Shown piece by piece: positions 33,675 through 41,647 of a stretch of DNA of 64,000 bases. The stretch's first letter is position 1. Each line of letters starts with the position of its first letter. The DNA is from Stappia sediminis. Its GTDB lineage: Bacteria > Pseudomonadota > Alphaproteobacteria > Rhizobiales > Stappiaceae. Made by a program: the position numbers and the translations under genes. The notes under the pieces are model-generated. The model was given only the letters and a program-made list of their open reading frames with translations, was not told the DNA's origin and searched no databases. The DNA is taken from the NCBI RefSeq assembly GCF_009826895.1, contig NZ_WUMV01000008.1, positions 62,001 to 126,000 of the forward strand. Reading direction: 5' to 3'.

Positions 33675-34076
33675 ATGCATGCCGTCGAGGTCCGTGACCA
33701 CATCATGATCGCCCATTCGTTCAAGGGGGATCTGTTCGGCCCGGCACAGGCGCTGCATGGCGCGACCTTCGTGGTGGATGCCGCCTTCTTCTCGCGCGAA
33801 CTCGACGAAAACGGCGTGGTTATCGACATCGGCCGCGCGCATGAGGTGCTGAAGGAAATCCTCGCGCCGCTGAACTACAAGAACCTCGACGACATCCCGG
33901 AATTCGCAGGGAAAAACACGACGACCGAATTCCTGACCCGCCACATCTTCGACCGGCTGAACGACGCCGCGAAGGCGGAGCGGCTGGGAAGAAAGGCCGG
34001 AGAGATCGCTTCCATCCGGGTGACGCTGCATGAATCGCACGTCGCACGCGCCTGGTACGAAGGCCCGGCCGGCTGA
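33675..34076 (+). CDS. Divergent 6-pyruvoyl-tetrahydropterin synthase/QueD-like protein
   Basis: A 133-residue T-fold protein of the PTPS/QueD family. Alignment by eye with E. coli QueD places H14 (AHSF) and H28 (LHGA) on two of the three zinc ligands, but the third, from the usual HGH motif, is Ala30. The nucleophilic Cys is absent (the region reads FGPAQALHG), and the catalytic Asp-His pair (LDHxxLND) is Asn67-Tyr68 (LNYKNLDD). The pterin-anchoring glutamate is retained as E120 (TLHESHVARAWYEG). It therefore probably binds a pterin or similar ring but does not catalyse the ordinary PTPS or QueD reaction. CAGGAG precedes the ATG. It lies in a putative glycosylated-pterin operon. Confidence 0.82.
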   Translation: MHAVEVRDHIMIAHSFKGDLFGPAQALHGATFVVDAAFFSRELDENGVVIDIGRAHEVLKEILAPLNYKNLDDIPEFAGKNTTTEFLTRHIFDRLNDAAKAERLGRKAGEIASIRVTLHESHVARAWYEGPAG

Positions 34077-34090
34077 CCGGAAAGAGAGCG

Positions 34091-35143
34091 ATGGGCGAAA
34101 CGATCCACTTCCTCTATCCGGGCGACCTTGAGACGCCCACTGGCGGCTATGCCTACGACCGCAGGCTGGTCGGGGCCATGCAGGAGGAAGGCATTCACAT
34201 CGAAACGGCCTCGCTCGGCGATGGTTATCCAGCACCTTCCGACGTGGACATGGAACGCGCGCAAGCGGCGTTCGCGGGCATAGCGGATGGGAGCGCCGTC
34301 ATCGTCGACGGCCTCGCATTCGGCGTTCTCGACGAAACGGCCCACGCCCACCGGAACCGTTTGAAGCTGGTCGCGCTCGTCCACCATCCGCTGGCGCTCG
34401 AGACCGGACTGGAGGAAGGACGAAGCGAGCTCCTTAAGCAAAGCGAGACGCGCGCGCTCGCCTCAGCCCATGCCGTGATCGCGACGAGCCGGGCAACCGC
34501 CGATACCCTGATCGAGGACTTCGGCGTTCCGAAAGGAAAGATCACGGTCGCCGAACCCGGTCTCGATCGGGCACAGCCGTCACGCGGCAGAGGCAACGGG
34601 AAGGTGGGGCTTGTCGCCGTCGGCTCGCTCGTACCGCGCAAGGACTACGCGACGCTCATTGCCGCGCTCGCCCGCCTGACCCACCTGCCCTGGCATCTCG
34701 ACATCGCCGGCGACGACACGCGCGACACGGATTACGCGGCTTCGATCCGCGAGATGATCGACGCTCACGGGTTTTCCTCTCGCATCATGTTGCACGGCGC
34801 GCTTTCCGCCGAAGCGCTGGATGAGCTTTATGCGTCAGCCGACATTTTCACGCTTACGACCCGCTACGAAGGCTATGGAATGGCGTTTGCCGAGGCGATG
34901 GTGCGCGGCCTTCCCGTGGTCGCGACCGGTGAAGGTGCAGTACGCAATACCGTGCCCGGGCAAGCCGGCTTCGTGCTGGAGGGCGGCGATGCCGACGGCG
35001 TTGCCGACGCGCTGTCAAAGCTGATCGAAGACGACGATCTGCGCGCGAAATTGCGAAAAGCCGCCATGGAACACGCGGCAAGCCTGCCGACATGGCGCGA
35101 TACCGCGAATACCGTGATCGCCCGCATGAGGGAAATAGAATGA
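34091..35143 (+). CDS. Glycosyltransferase family 4 of the pterin-like cluster
   Basis: A 350-residue GT-B glycosyltransferase. It begins with FLYPGDLETPTGGYAYDRRL, a glycine-rich loop typical of GT4, has ALVHHPLALETGL and AVIATSRATADTLIEDFGVP in the acceptor half, and VAVGSLVPRKDYATLIAAL plus TRYEGYGMAFAEAMVRGLPVVAT (the E-x7-E donor motif) in the donor half. It starts 14 bp after the PTPS-like gene with a GAGAG site and overlaps the methyltransferase by ATGA. Because its neighbours are a pterin-synthase fold, a methyltransferase and reductases, its acceptor may be a small molecule rather than a polysaccharide. Confidence 0.85.
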   Translation: MGETIHFLYPGDLETPTGGYAYDRRLVGAMQEEGIHIETASLGDGYPAPSDVDMERAQAAFAGIADGSAVIVDGLAFGVLDETAHAHRNRLKLVALVHHPLALETGLEEGRSELLKQSETRALASAHAVIATSRATADTLIEDFGVPKGKITVAEPGLDRAQPSRGRGNGKVGLVAVGSLVPRKDYATLIAALARLTHLPWHLDIAGDDTRDTDYAASIREMIDAHGFSSRIMLHGALSAEALDELYASADIFTLTTRYEGYGMAFAEAMVRGLPVVATGEGAVRNTVPGQAGFVLEGGDADGVADALSKLIEDDDLRAKLRKAAMEHAASLPTWRDTANTVIARMREIE

Positions 35144-35949
35144 GCGGCTTTTCAAGCGAATGGCTTTCCTTGCGCGCGCCCGTGGATGCGCGGGCACGCA
35201 ACGAGGAAGTGACAGCCGCCTTCCTTGAGAGGCTGCCGCAAGACCGGCCTATCCGTATCGTGGACCTGGGATCGGGGACCGGCGCGACGGTCATGGCGCT
35301 CGCGCCCCGGATCCATGCAAAACAGCGCTGGACGCTGCTCGACAATGATCCGGCGCTCCTGACCATTGCAGGAAACAGGGCCCGGGAATTTCCGGATATC
35401 GAAATCGAAACGTCGCTCGCGAATCTTTCGCGCGGCATCGACGCAAGCGCGCTTGAGCGCGCCGACGCAGTGACGACCTCCGCCTTCCTCGATCTCGTAT
35501 CGGCGGAATGGATCGACGGCCTTGTCGCCGCGCTTGCCGAAAGGCGCCTGCCGTTTCTTGCCTTCCTGACCTACGACGGGCGGGCGAAGCTCGATCCGCC
35601 CCATGCCTTCGACGAGGCGATCCGCCTTGCCATGAACCGGCACCAGAAGACGGACAAGGGGCTGGGCTCAGCGCTTGGCCCCGATGCCGCGCAATTTGCG
35701 CTGCAACGTTTTATCTCGGCTGGATTTACGGTCGTCGCAGGCGCTTCGGACTGGCGTACGCTTGCCGGAGAAAAAGCCTTCCAGACAGTGCTACTCGACG
35801 GTTGGGCGAGTGCCGCGCGCGAAATCGGCGAGGAGGAAGCCAAAGTGCAGGGTTGGCGCGAGGAACGGCAAAGCCTGCTTGAGGCAGGAGGCCTGACTTC
35901 GATGGTCGGTCACGTCGACTTCGCGGCATTTCCACCAAATTCGAATTAG
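35140..35949 (+). CDS. SAM-dependent methyltransferase, class I
   Basis: A 269-residue Rossmann-fold methyltransferase. The SAM-binding motif is IRIVDLGSGTGATVMALAPR, followed by LLDNDPALL (acidic residue binding the ribose) and ADAVTTSAFLDLVSAEW. The C-terminal part has no family-specific signature that I recognise. It starts inside the glycosyltransferase stop codon (ATGA), so its translation is coupled. It probably methylates the product of the cluster. The convergent RibD-like gene ends 3 bp beyond its stop. Confidence 0.82.
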   Translation: MSGFSSEWLSLRAPVDARARNEEVTAAFLERLPQDRPIRIVDLGSGTGATVMALAPRIHAKQRWTLLDNDPALLTIAGNRAREFPDIEIETSLANLSRGIDASALERADAVTTSAFLDLVSAEWIDGLVAALAERRLPFLAFLTYDGRAKLDPPHAFDEAIRLAMNRHQKTDKGLGSALGPDAAQFALQRFISAGFTVVAGASDWRTLAGEKAFQTVLLDGWASAAREIGEEEAKVQGWREERQSLLEAGGLTSMVGHVDFAAFPPNSN

Positions 35950-35951
35950 GT

Positions 35952-36773
35952 TTATGCAGATCCGCCGATCGGTCTGCACCCGGAAAAATCGCAGTCGATC
36001 AGGACTTCCTCTCCCAGACGATGGATTGTCGTGCGCGGGCGGACCGCTTCATCGATTGTTTCGATGGGCGGAAGCTGCAGTCCCGTGGGGCCTGCGCCGA
36101 TGATTATCGGCGCGATCAGGAGATGAAGCCGGTCGAGCGAGCCATTCGTCAGAAAGCGGGAGATCGTCGCCCCGCCGCCTTCGATCAACACCCGGCGAAA
36201 GCCCTGTTCGGCAAGCAGCGCGCGGATGGCTTCCGGATCGAAACCTTCCCCTGCCAAAGAAAGCCGAAAGACCTCCACATTGTCCGGCACTTCGGGCCGG
36301 GCATCCGGCCCCGTGATCAGGATGCACCTTGCATCGCCGGTACAAAGGCTCGACCAGTCGTGCAGGCGTCCGCGCGGATCGATGACGATGCGCGCCGGAT
36401 TTCTTCCCGCAACACGCCGGACGGTAAGGCGGGGTCGGTCATACAGCGCCGTGCCGACACCGACTACGACCGCGTCGCAGACCGCGCGAAGCCGGTGAAG
36501 ATGGGCAAGGCAGGAATCCCCGTTGATATATTTAGAATGTCCGGTCACCGTCGCGATGCGGCCGTCGAGCGACTGGCCGAGCTGGCCGACCATCAAGGGT
36601 CTTGCGGAAACGTTCAGGAGGGGCTGAAACAATGCCTGCCACTGATCCGGCAGTTCTCCGCCGCCGTTCTCGAACGCCGCCAGAACATCTGACCAGCCGT
36701 CATCCGCGATCTCGCGCGAAGAAGATGACGCAGGAAAACTTCCTTCCATGACCGTCGACGGTCGCGCCGTCAT
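35952..36773 (-). CDS. RibD C-terminal domain (dihydrofolate-reductase-like) protein
   Basis: A 273-residue protein related to the reductase half of RibD. Family features are VGQLGQSLDGRIATVTGHSKYINGDSCLAHLHRLRAVCDAVVVGVGTALYDRPRLTVR, NPARIVIDPRGRL, FRRVLIEGGGATISRFL and LHLLIAPIIIGAGPTG, as in the NADPH-dependent reduction of 5-amino-6-ribosylaminouracil phosphate or of pterin-like rings. There is no deaminase half; the extra 65 N-terminal residues are not recognisable. ATG at 36773 follows GAGGAA; a TTG at 36791 is in frame but lacks its own site. Convergent placement beside the four-gene pterin-like operon suggests a shared pathway. Confidence 0.85.
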   Translation of the reverse strand: MTARPSTVMEGSFPASSSSREIADDGWSDVLAAFENGGGELPDQWQALFQPLLNVSARPLMVGQLGQSLDGRIATVTGHSKYINGDSCLAHLHRLRAVCDAVVVGVGTALYDRPRLTVRRVAGRNPARIVIDPRGRLHDWSSLCTGDARCILITGPDARPEVPDNVEVFRLSLAGEGFDPEAIRALLAEQGFRRVLIEGGGATISRFLTNGSLDRLHLLIAPIIIGAGPTGLQLPPIETIDEAVRPRTTIHRLGEEVLIDCDFSGCRPIGGSA

Positions 36774-36976
36774 CGCCTGTTCCTCACGCAACGTATTACT
36801 CCGGATATCTGCCTGATGGTTTCTTCAGCGTCCGGAGCCGGGAAAGCCAATAAAGCAAGCTTCAAATACCCGTGATCCGATGGTTCTACGAATTCCAAGG
36901 GCAAATCGATCACCGGTCGCGAAGGCTTGATCGAAACACGCAACGCGCGAATGCTTCGGGTGTGTCGAAAAGCCAC
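36770..36976 (-). CDS. Doubtful 68-codon open frame overlapping the RibD-like gene
   Basis: The stop codon overlaps the start of the RibD-like gene as ATGA, the layout of translationally coupled genes. However, its third-codon GC content looks close to half, well below neighbouring genes, and the sequence (KPSRPVIDLPLEFVEPSDHG and so on) matches no family I know. It could be an upstream coupling frame or chance. Confidence 0.22.
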   Translation of the reverse strand: MAFRHTRSIRALRVSIKPSRPVIDLPLEFVEPSDHGYLKLALLAFPAPDAEETIRQISGVIRCVRNRR

Positions 36977-37032
36977 GAAACGCCCTAGAATTCTGTTGAG
37001 GGAAATCCGGCTAGAGTTCGGGAGGGGTTCGA

Positions 37033-37578
37033 ATGACGGTGACCGCGGAAACTAAAGGCTTCGTCTACACGCCGACGGCGCGCGTATTTCATTGGGTAAC
37101 GGCGATACTCGTCCTGGCGATGGTACCGGCGGGAATCACCATGGTGAACATCGGGCCCGGCAAATTGCAGAACACGCTGTTCGACTTTCACCGCTCGACG
37201 GGCGTGATCCTCTTCGTCATTACCGCGGCCCGCCTCGCCTGGCGGCTGTCGCACCCGCCCGCTCCCTTGAGCTCCGACATCCCGATGTGGCAGCGCACCG
37301 CCGCGCGCGCAACGCATGTGCTGCTGTACGCCGTGTTGCTCGGTTCGCCCATCCTGGGCTGGGTGGCGACCTCCGCCTATCCCGCCCCCATTCCGGTCTA
37401 CGGCCTCTTCACGCTGCCGCCGATCATCGGCCCGAACCGCGAGCTTTCGAACACGCTTTTCAACGTCCACCAGGTGATCGGCATCATTTTCAGCATTGCC
37501 GTCGTTATTCATATCGCGGCCGCGCTTCACCACCGGATCGTGCTGAAGGACGACGTCATGACCCGGATGACGGGATAA
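37033..37578 (+). CDS. Cytochrome b561 family protein
   Basis: A 181-residue inner-membrane di-heme b-type cytochrome with four helices. The expected heme histidines are seen in ARVFHWVTAILVLAM (helix 1), LFDFHRSTGVILFVITAARLAWRLSH (helix 2), ATHVLLYAVLLGSPILGW (helix 3) and FNVHQVIGIIFSIAVVIHIAAALHHR (helix 4). Bacterial CybB-like proteins accept electrons from quinol, and the E. coli homologue acts as superoxide:ubiquinone oxidoreductase. It is transcribed alone; GGAGGGG lies 6 nt before its ATG and a terminator-like hairpin follows. Confidence 0.87.
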   Translation: MTVTAETKGFVYTPTARVFHWVTAILVLAMVPAGITMVNIGPGKLQNTLFDFHRSTGVILFVITAARLAWRLSHPPAPLSSDIPMWQRTAARATHVLLYAVLLGSPILGWVATSAYPAPIPVYGLFTLPPIIGPNRELSNTLFNVHQVIGIIFSIAVVIHIAAALHHRIVLKDDVMTRMTG

Positions 37579-37582
37579 AAAA

Positions 37583-37605
37583 CGCGCGGAGAAGTCCTCC
37601 GCGCG
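37583..37605. terminator. Hairpin between convergent genes
   Basis: A 9-bp stem (CGCGCGGAG with CTCCGCGCG) and a 5-nt loop, with a weak T-rich tail (TCGTTCGTTTT). It may serve cytochrome b561 on the plus strand and, to a lesser extent, the thiolase on the minus strand, where AAAAAA lies on the other side. Confidence 0.65.
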
Positions 37606-37635
37606 CTCGTTCGTTTTCAGCTCTTTCCGGATGGA

Positions 37636-38841
37636 TCAGACCGCCTCGATGAGGCTCGCGATCCCCTGCCCCACGCCAATGCACATCGTGGCAAGCGCGC
37701 GCTTCGCGCCGCGCGTCTTGAGCTCAAGCGCCGCCGTGCCGACAAGACGCGCGCCGGACATGCCGAGCGGATGACCGAGCGCGATCGCCCCGCCATTCGG
37801 GTTCACGTATTCCGCATCGTCCGCAATGCCGAGATCGCGAAGCGTGGCTAGCGCTTGTGCCGCGAAAGCCTCGTTCAGTTCCACCACATCGATGTCGCCG
37901 ACCGACAGACCCTGCCGCGCCAGCAGCTTCTTGGACGCAGGCGCCGGGCCGATGCCCATGATGCGCGGCGGCACGCCCGCGACCGCGCCCGCGACGATGC
38001 GCGCGATCGGCGTCAGGCCGAAGCGTTTCACCGCGTCTTCCGACGCAATCAAAAGAGCCGCCGCGCCGTCGTTCACGCCCGATGCATTGCCCGCCGTCAC
38101 GCACCCGCCCTCACGGAAAGGGGTGGGAAGTCCACCAAGCTTTTCCGCCGTCGTGCCGGGGCGCGGGTGCTCGTCCTTCGTGACGATGACGGGATCGCCT
38201 TTGCGCTGGGGAATGGTGACCGGGACGATCTCCTGTCCCAGACGGCCGTTTTCCTGCGCCGCGACCGCGCGCGCCTGAGAGCGCGCCGCGAAGGCGTCCT
38301 GATCGGCACGCGAGACCTCGAAGTCCTCGGCGACGTTTTCCGCCGTCTCCGGCATGGAATCGATGCCGTATTGCTTTTTCATCAGCGGGTTGACGAAACG
38401 CCAGCCGATCGTCGTGTCGAAGATTTCGGCGTTCCTGGAAAAAGCGGTCGAAGCCTTCGGCATGACGAAGGGCGAGCGCGACATGCTCTCCACCCCGCCG
38501 GCGATCATGAGGTCGGCCTCGCCGGTGCGGATCGTACGCGCCGCCATGAGAGCGGCATCCATGCCCGAACCGCAGAGCCGGTTGATCGTGGTGCCAGGAA
38601 CATCGACCGGCAACCCCGCAAGAAGGGCCGCCATGCGCGCCACGTTTCGGTTGTCCTCGCCCGCCTGGTTGGCGCAGCCGAAGATGACGTCGTCGACTTC
38701 GGCCCATTCGACGCCCGAATTGCGCTTAACGAGCGCGCGAATGGGGATCGCCGCCAGATCGTCGGCGCGCACGGAGGAGAGCACCCCGCCGTAACGCCCG
38801 ATCGGCGTGCGCGCATAATCGACGATATAAGCTTCTCGCAT
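37636..38841 (-). CDS. pcaF: 3-oxoadipyl-CoA thiolase-like acetyl-CoA acyltransferase
   Basis: A 401-residue thiolase. Active-site residues are C90 (NRLCGSGMDA), H357 (GGAIALGHPLGMSG) and C387 (ATMCIGVGQG). The specific stretches TPIGRYGGVLSSVRADDLAAIP, AGEDNRNVARMA and YGIDSMPETAENVAEDF match 3-oxoadipyl-CoA thiolases, which cleave 3-oxoadipyl-CoA to succinyl-CoA and acetyl-CoA in aromatic degradation. No other pca or paa genes are nearby, so a general acyl-CoA thiolase role is possible. A strong palindrome at 38987-39010, 146 bp upstream, may be a TetR-family operator controlling this gene. Confidence 0.87.
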   Translation of the reverse strand: MREAYIVDYARTPIGRYGGVLSSVRADDLAAIPIRALVKRNSGVEWAEVDDVIFGCANQAGEDNRNVARMAALLAGLPVDVPGTTINRLCGSGMDAALMAARTIRTGEADLMIAGGVESMSRSPFVMPKASTAFSRNAEIFDTTIGWRFVNPLMKKQYGIDSMPETAENVAEDFEVSRADQDAFAARSQARAVAAQENGRLGQEIVPVTIPQRKGDPVIVTKDEHPRPGTTAEKLGGLPTPFREGGCVTAGNASGVNDGAAALLIASEDAVKRFGLTPIARIVAGAVAGVPPRIMGIGPAPASKKLLARQGLSVGDIDVVELNEAFAAQALATLRDLGIADDAEYVNPNGGAIALGHPLGMSGARLVGTAALELKTRGAKRALATMCIGVGQGIASLIEAV

Positions 38842-39256
38842 GGGTATCCTCCCGAAATCTTCTTGCCTCGCAGCGCTGATCTAGATCGCTTTCCGCGAAA
38901 ACGGAAACACTTTCCCGACGAGAGACCGCACCTGATCGATGCGCCCTCGCGGAGGCGGGCCACTTTTAACGGCCGCACCTTAATAATTAAACGACCGGAC
39001 GGTCAATTAATATATCGCTCTCAAGTCGACATTTACGGCCGTCCCGCTCAGAGACGGCATGTACCAAAAAAGCTCAAGCAAACACGCCATTTCCGCAAAC
39101 ATCTGCGGCAACCATCTGTAAACGTTAACTGTTTTTAACTTCTTTTTCCTGCGTTCACTTTAATGTTTGTCAATTTCGACTCTCGATACTCACGCAAGGT
39201 TCGATTAGAGCCGCCGCCGAACTACCAGCTCGAAGTCAAATAGAGAGAGTCGCGTC
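38842..39256. other. Divergent regulatory region between thiolase and carrier-protein operon
   Basis: These 415 bp hold the promoters for the thiolase gene (minus) and for the aminoacyl-carrier-protein operon (plus). The right part is unusually AT-rich (around 39100-39180, with TTTTTAACTTCTTTTTCC), in line with a strong promoter region. Apart from the palindrome listed separately I found no gene or RNA. Confidence 0.5.
38987..39010. promoter_or_regulatory. Palindromic TetR-type operator candidate
   Basis: A 24-bp near-perfect palindrome: TTAA arms at both ends enclose GACCG-GA-CGGTC, with only two mismatched base pairs. A GACCG/CGGTC core in AT-rich flanks is typical of TetR-family repressors of fatty-acid and acyl-CoA genes. 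No TetR gene lies in the window. Confidence 0.6.
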
Positions 39257-39514
39257 ATGAGCACAGCGGAAACGGTTCGCGAGATCGTTGCAAAGCACGG
39301 AAAACTTCCTGTCGATGTCGGATCGATTGCCGATGACGGCGATCTCTACAGTGCCGGGCTTTCGTCCTTTGCGTCGGTGCAGCTGATGCTGGCGATCGAA
39401 GAGGAATTCGACATCGAATTCCCCGAGACGATGCTGAACCGCGGCACTTTCGCTTCGATCTCGGCGATCGCCAAGGCCGTCGACACGATCTGCGCCGAGC
39501 AGCAGGCCGCGTGA
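39257..39514 (+). CDS. Acyl carrier protein-like aminoacyl carrier protein
   Basis: An 85-residue carrier protein. The helical fold, acidic C-terminal half (LMLAIEEEFDIEFPETML) and the motif AGLSSFASVQ place the phosphopantetheine serine at about Ser37; the usual DSL reads SSF here. In Bradyrhizobium and Agrobacterium such small carriers, encoded next to SerRS-like ligases, are loaded with glycine or alanine on their phosphopantetheine arm. GAGAGA precedes the ATG. The stop overlaps the next start (TGATG). It is the first gene of a five-gene run to 45172. Confidence 0.88.
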   Translation: MSTAETVREIVAKHGKLPVDVGSIADDGDLYSAGLSSFASVQLMLAIEEEFDIEFPETMLNRGTFASISAIAKAVDTICAEQQAA

Positions 39515-40695
39515 TGAATATCGTCACCAAAGCCGTTCCGGCCGATCTTTCCGACCGCGCCCGCCGCGCCGCCAAGGTGGCAGGCGAGTTTGCCGATGCA
39601 GTTGACCGGGAAGGCCGCTTCCCGCGCGAAGGCATGGACGCCCTGAAGGGCGAGCGCCTGATGAGCATCCAGGTTCCGGGCGAACTTGGCGGCGAAGATG
39701 CGAGCATGCAGGAAATCGCCGAAGTCTGCGCGATCCTGGGCCAGGCCTGTGCTTCGACCGCGATGACCTACGCCATGCACCAGATCCAGGTGGCCAGCAT
39801 CGTCGGTTATTCCGGCGACAGCGCCTGGCACGCGGATTTCCTGAGGCGGCTTTGCGACGAGCAGGTCCTGATCGCATCCGCCACCAGCGAGGCGGGCATC
39901 GGCGGCAACCTGCGCAATTCGGTCTGCGCGATCGAGGTGGGCGGCGATACGGTTCGCCTCGAAAAGGACGCCACCGTCATCTCCTACGGCGAGATGGCCG
40001 ATGCGATCCTGATCACGTCGCGCGCCCACAAGGACGCGCCGCCGAGCGATCAGGTGAGCACGCTCTTCCTCAAGGGCCAGTACACGCTGGAGCATACCCG
40101 CGACTGGGACACGCTCGGCATGCGCGGCACGTGTTCGGACGGCTATATCTTCCGCGGCGAAGCGCCGAAGGAACAGACCCTTCCCCGCCCCTTCGCGGAA
40201 ATCGCGGCGGAATCCATGCTTGCCGTCTCGCATCTTCTGTGGGGCGCGCTCTGGTACGGGATCGCGGCGGATGCGGTAAACCGCGCGCAGAGCTTCGTAC
40301 GGGCTGCCGCCCGGCGCCAGCCGGGGTCGACGCCTCCGGGCGCGCTGCGCCTTGCCGAGGCTTCCAGCCTGCTTCAGCAGGTCAAGGGCAACGTGGTCGC
40401 GGGGCTTCGCCAGTTCGAGGCGGCCAAGGCCGACCCCGACAGGCTGTCCGCCATGAGCTTCGCCGTTGCCATGAACAACGTGAAGGTCGGCACCTCGCAG
40501 ACGATCCTGACGATCATCAACCACTGCATGCTGATCAACGGCATCATAGGCTACAAGAACGGCACGCCATACAGCCTCGGCCGGCACCTTCGCGACGCCC
40601 ATTCCGCGCAGTTGATGATCTCCAACGACCGGATCCTCGGAAACACCTCGACCATGCTCCTGGTGCACAAGCAGGACACAAGCCTGATCGGATAA
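39514..40695 (+). CDS. Acyl-CoA dehydrogenase homologue acting with the carrier protein
   Basis: A 393-residue protein with the acyl-CoA dehydrogenase fold: [40 protein letters not shown] at the front, a flavin-binding middle ([17 protein letters not shown] ... [15 protein letters not shown]) and a helical C-terminal domain. The catalytic glutamate motif of canonical enzymes (IYEGT) is replaced by LMISND, so ordinary alpha,beta-dehydrogenation of acyl-CoA is doubtful. It overlaps the carrier-protein gene and precedes the amino acid ligase, so it probably acts on an aminoacyl-S-carrier thioester. What it does to it is not established. Confidence 0.83.
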   Translation: MNIVTKAVPADLSDRARRAAKVAGEFADAVDREGRFPREGMDALKGERLMSIQVPGELGGEDASMQEIAEVCAILGQACASTAMTYAMHQIQVASIVGYSGDSAWHADFLRRLCDEQVLIASATSEAGIGGNLRNSVCAIEVGGDTVRLEKDATVISYGEMADAILITSRAHKDAPPSDQVSTLFLKGQYTLEHTRDWDTLGMRGTCSDGYIFRGEAPKEQTLPRPFAEIAAESMLAVSHLLWGALWYGIAADAVNRAQSFVRAAARRQPGSTPPGALRLAEASSLLQQVKGNVVAGLRQFEAAKADPDRLSAMSFAVAMNNVKVGTSQTILTIINHCMLINGIIGYKNGTPYSLGRHLRDAHSAQLMISNDRILGNTSTMLLVHKQDTSLIG

Positions 40696-40700
40696 GACCC

Positions 40701-41609
40701 ATGGACGCGCAAACTTCCTTTCTCGACAAGCTCTTCGACCGGGGCATCCTGCATTCTTCCGGCGTCGACGGACTTTACGCCAGAAGCGGCGCGTTCGAGG
40801 ACGTGATCCGCCGTTTCGAGGACTATGTGCTGAAGATCGGCGAAGGCGAGACATCGGAAGCCATGGTCTTCCCGCCCGGCATGACGATGGCCGACTTCGA
40901 GACGAGCGGCTACATGAAGAATTTCCCGCAGCTTGCGGGCACCGTCCATGCCTTCTGCGGCGACAATCACGGCCATATGGACCTTCTGGAGTGCATGGCG
41001 ACCGGCAAGGACTGGACGGAAGGCCAGAAGCGCACGGATCTGGCGCTCACGCCCGCCGCCTGCTATCCGCTCTACCCGATCCTTGCCCGGCGCGGTCCCC
41101 TGCCCGAAGGCGGCGTGACGGTGGCGCTCCAGTCCTACTGCTTCCGCCATGAGCCGTCGAAGGATCCTGCGCGCATGCAGATGTTCCGCCAGCGCGAATA
41201 CGTGCGCGTGGGCAACGCGGACGAGGCGATTGAGTTCCGCGAAACCTGGAAGCGGCGCGGCAAGGAAATCATGGACGCGCTGCATCTGCCCGCGCATGTG
41301 GATGTCGCCAACGACCCCTTCTTCGGCCGGGCCGGCAAGATGCTGGGCGCAAGCCAGCGCGAGCAGGAACTGAAGTTCGAGATGCTGGTGGCGATCACCT
41401 CGTCGGAAAATCCGACCGCATGCATGAGCTTCAACTACCACATGGACAATTTCGGCAAGGCCTGGGGCATCGCCCGCGCCGATGGCGAGCCCGCCCACAC
41501 CGCCTGCGTCGGCTTCGGGCTGGAGCGCATCACGCTCGCGCTCTTCCGCCACCATGGCCTTGAGATCGAGAATTGGCCGGAAGCCGTTCGCGCCACGCTG
41601 TGGGGCTGA
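40701..41609 (+). CDS. Amino acid:[carrier protein] ligase (SerRS-like)
   Basis: A 302-residue class II aminoacyl-tRNA synthetase homologue without a tRNA-binding domain. It activates a small amino acid with ATP and transfers it to the phosphopantetheine of a carrier protein instead of tRNA, as shown for Bradyrhizobium and Agrobacterium homologues. Motif 2 is [10 protein letters not shown] (about 162-171), motif 3 is [12 protein letters not shown] (271-282), and the active-site zinc ligands are C121 (PAACYP), E166 and C269 (HTACVGFG). All three match archaeal-type SerRS. It lies 5 bp after the acyl-CoA dehydrogenase-like gene. Glycine or alanine is the most likely substrate. Confidence 0.9.
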   Translation: MDAQTSFLDKLFDRGILHSSGVDGLYARSGAFEDVIRRFEDYVLKIGEGETSEAMVFPPGMTMADFETSGYMKNFPQLAGTVHAFCGDNHGHMDLLECMATGKDWTEGQKRTDLALTPAACYPLYPILARRGPLPEGGVTVALQSYCFRHEPSKDPARMQMFRQREYVRVGNADEAIEFRETWKRRGKEIMDALHLPAHVDVANDPFFGRAGKMLGASQREQELKFEMLVAITSSENPTACMSFNYHMDNFGKAWGIARADGEPAHTACVGFGLERITLALFRHHGLEIENWPEAVRATLWG

Positions 41610-41647
41610 GCCGCATTTCGAAGCATTTCGACCAGGGGCAGAACGAC

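Noticed and set aside
33675-34076. Annotation as queD (7-deazaguanine pathway)
   Set aside because: Zinc ligand, nucleophilic Cys and catalytic dyad are replaced, and no queC, queE or queF genes are nearby.
34091-35143. Membership of this glycosyltransferase in the exopolysaccharide machinery
   Set aside because: It is tightly coupled to PTPS-like and methyltransferase genes and 4 kb from the EPS locus with unrelated genes between, so a small-molecule acceptor is more plausible.
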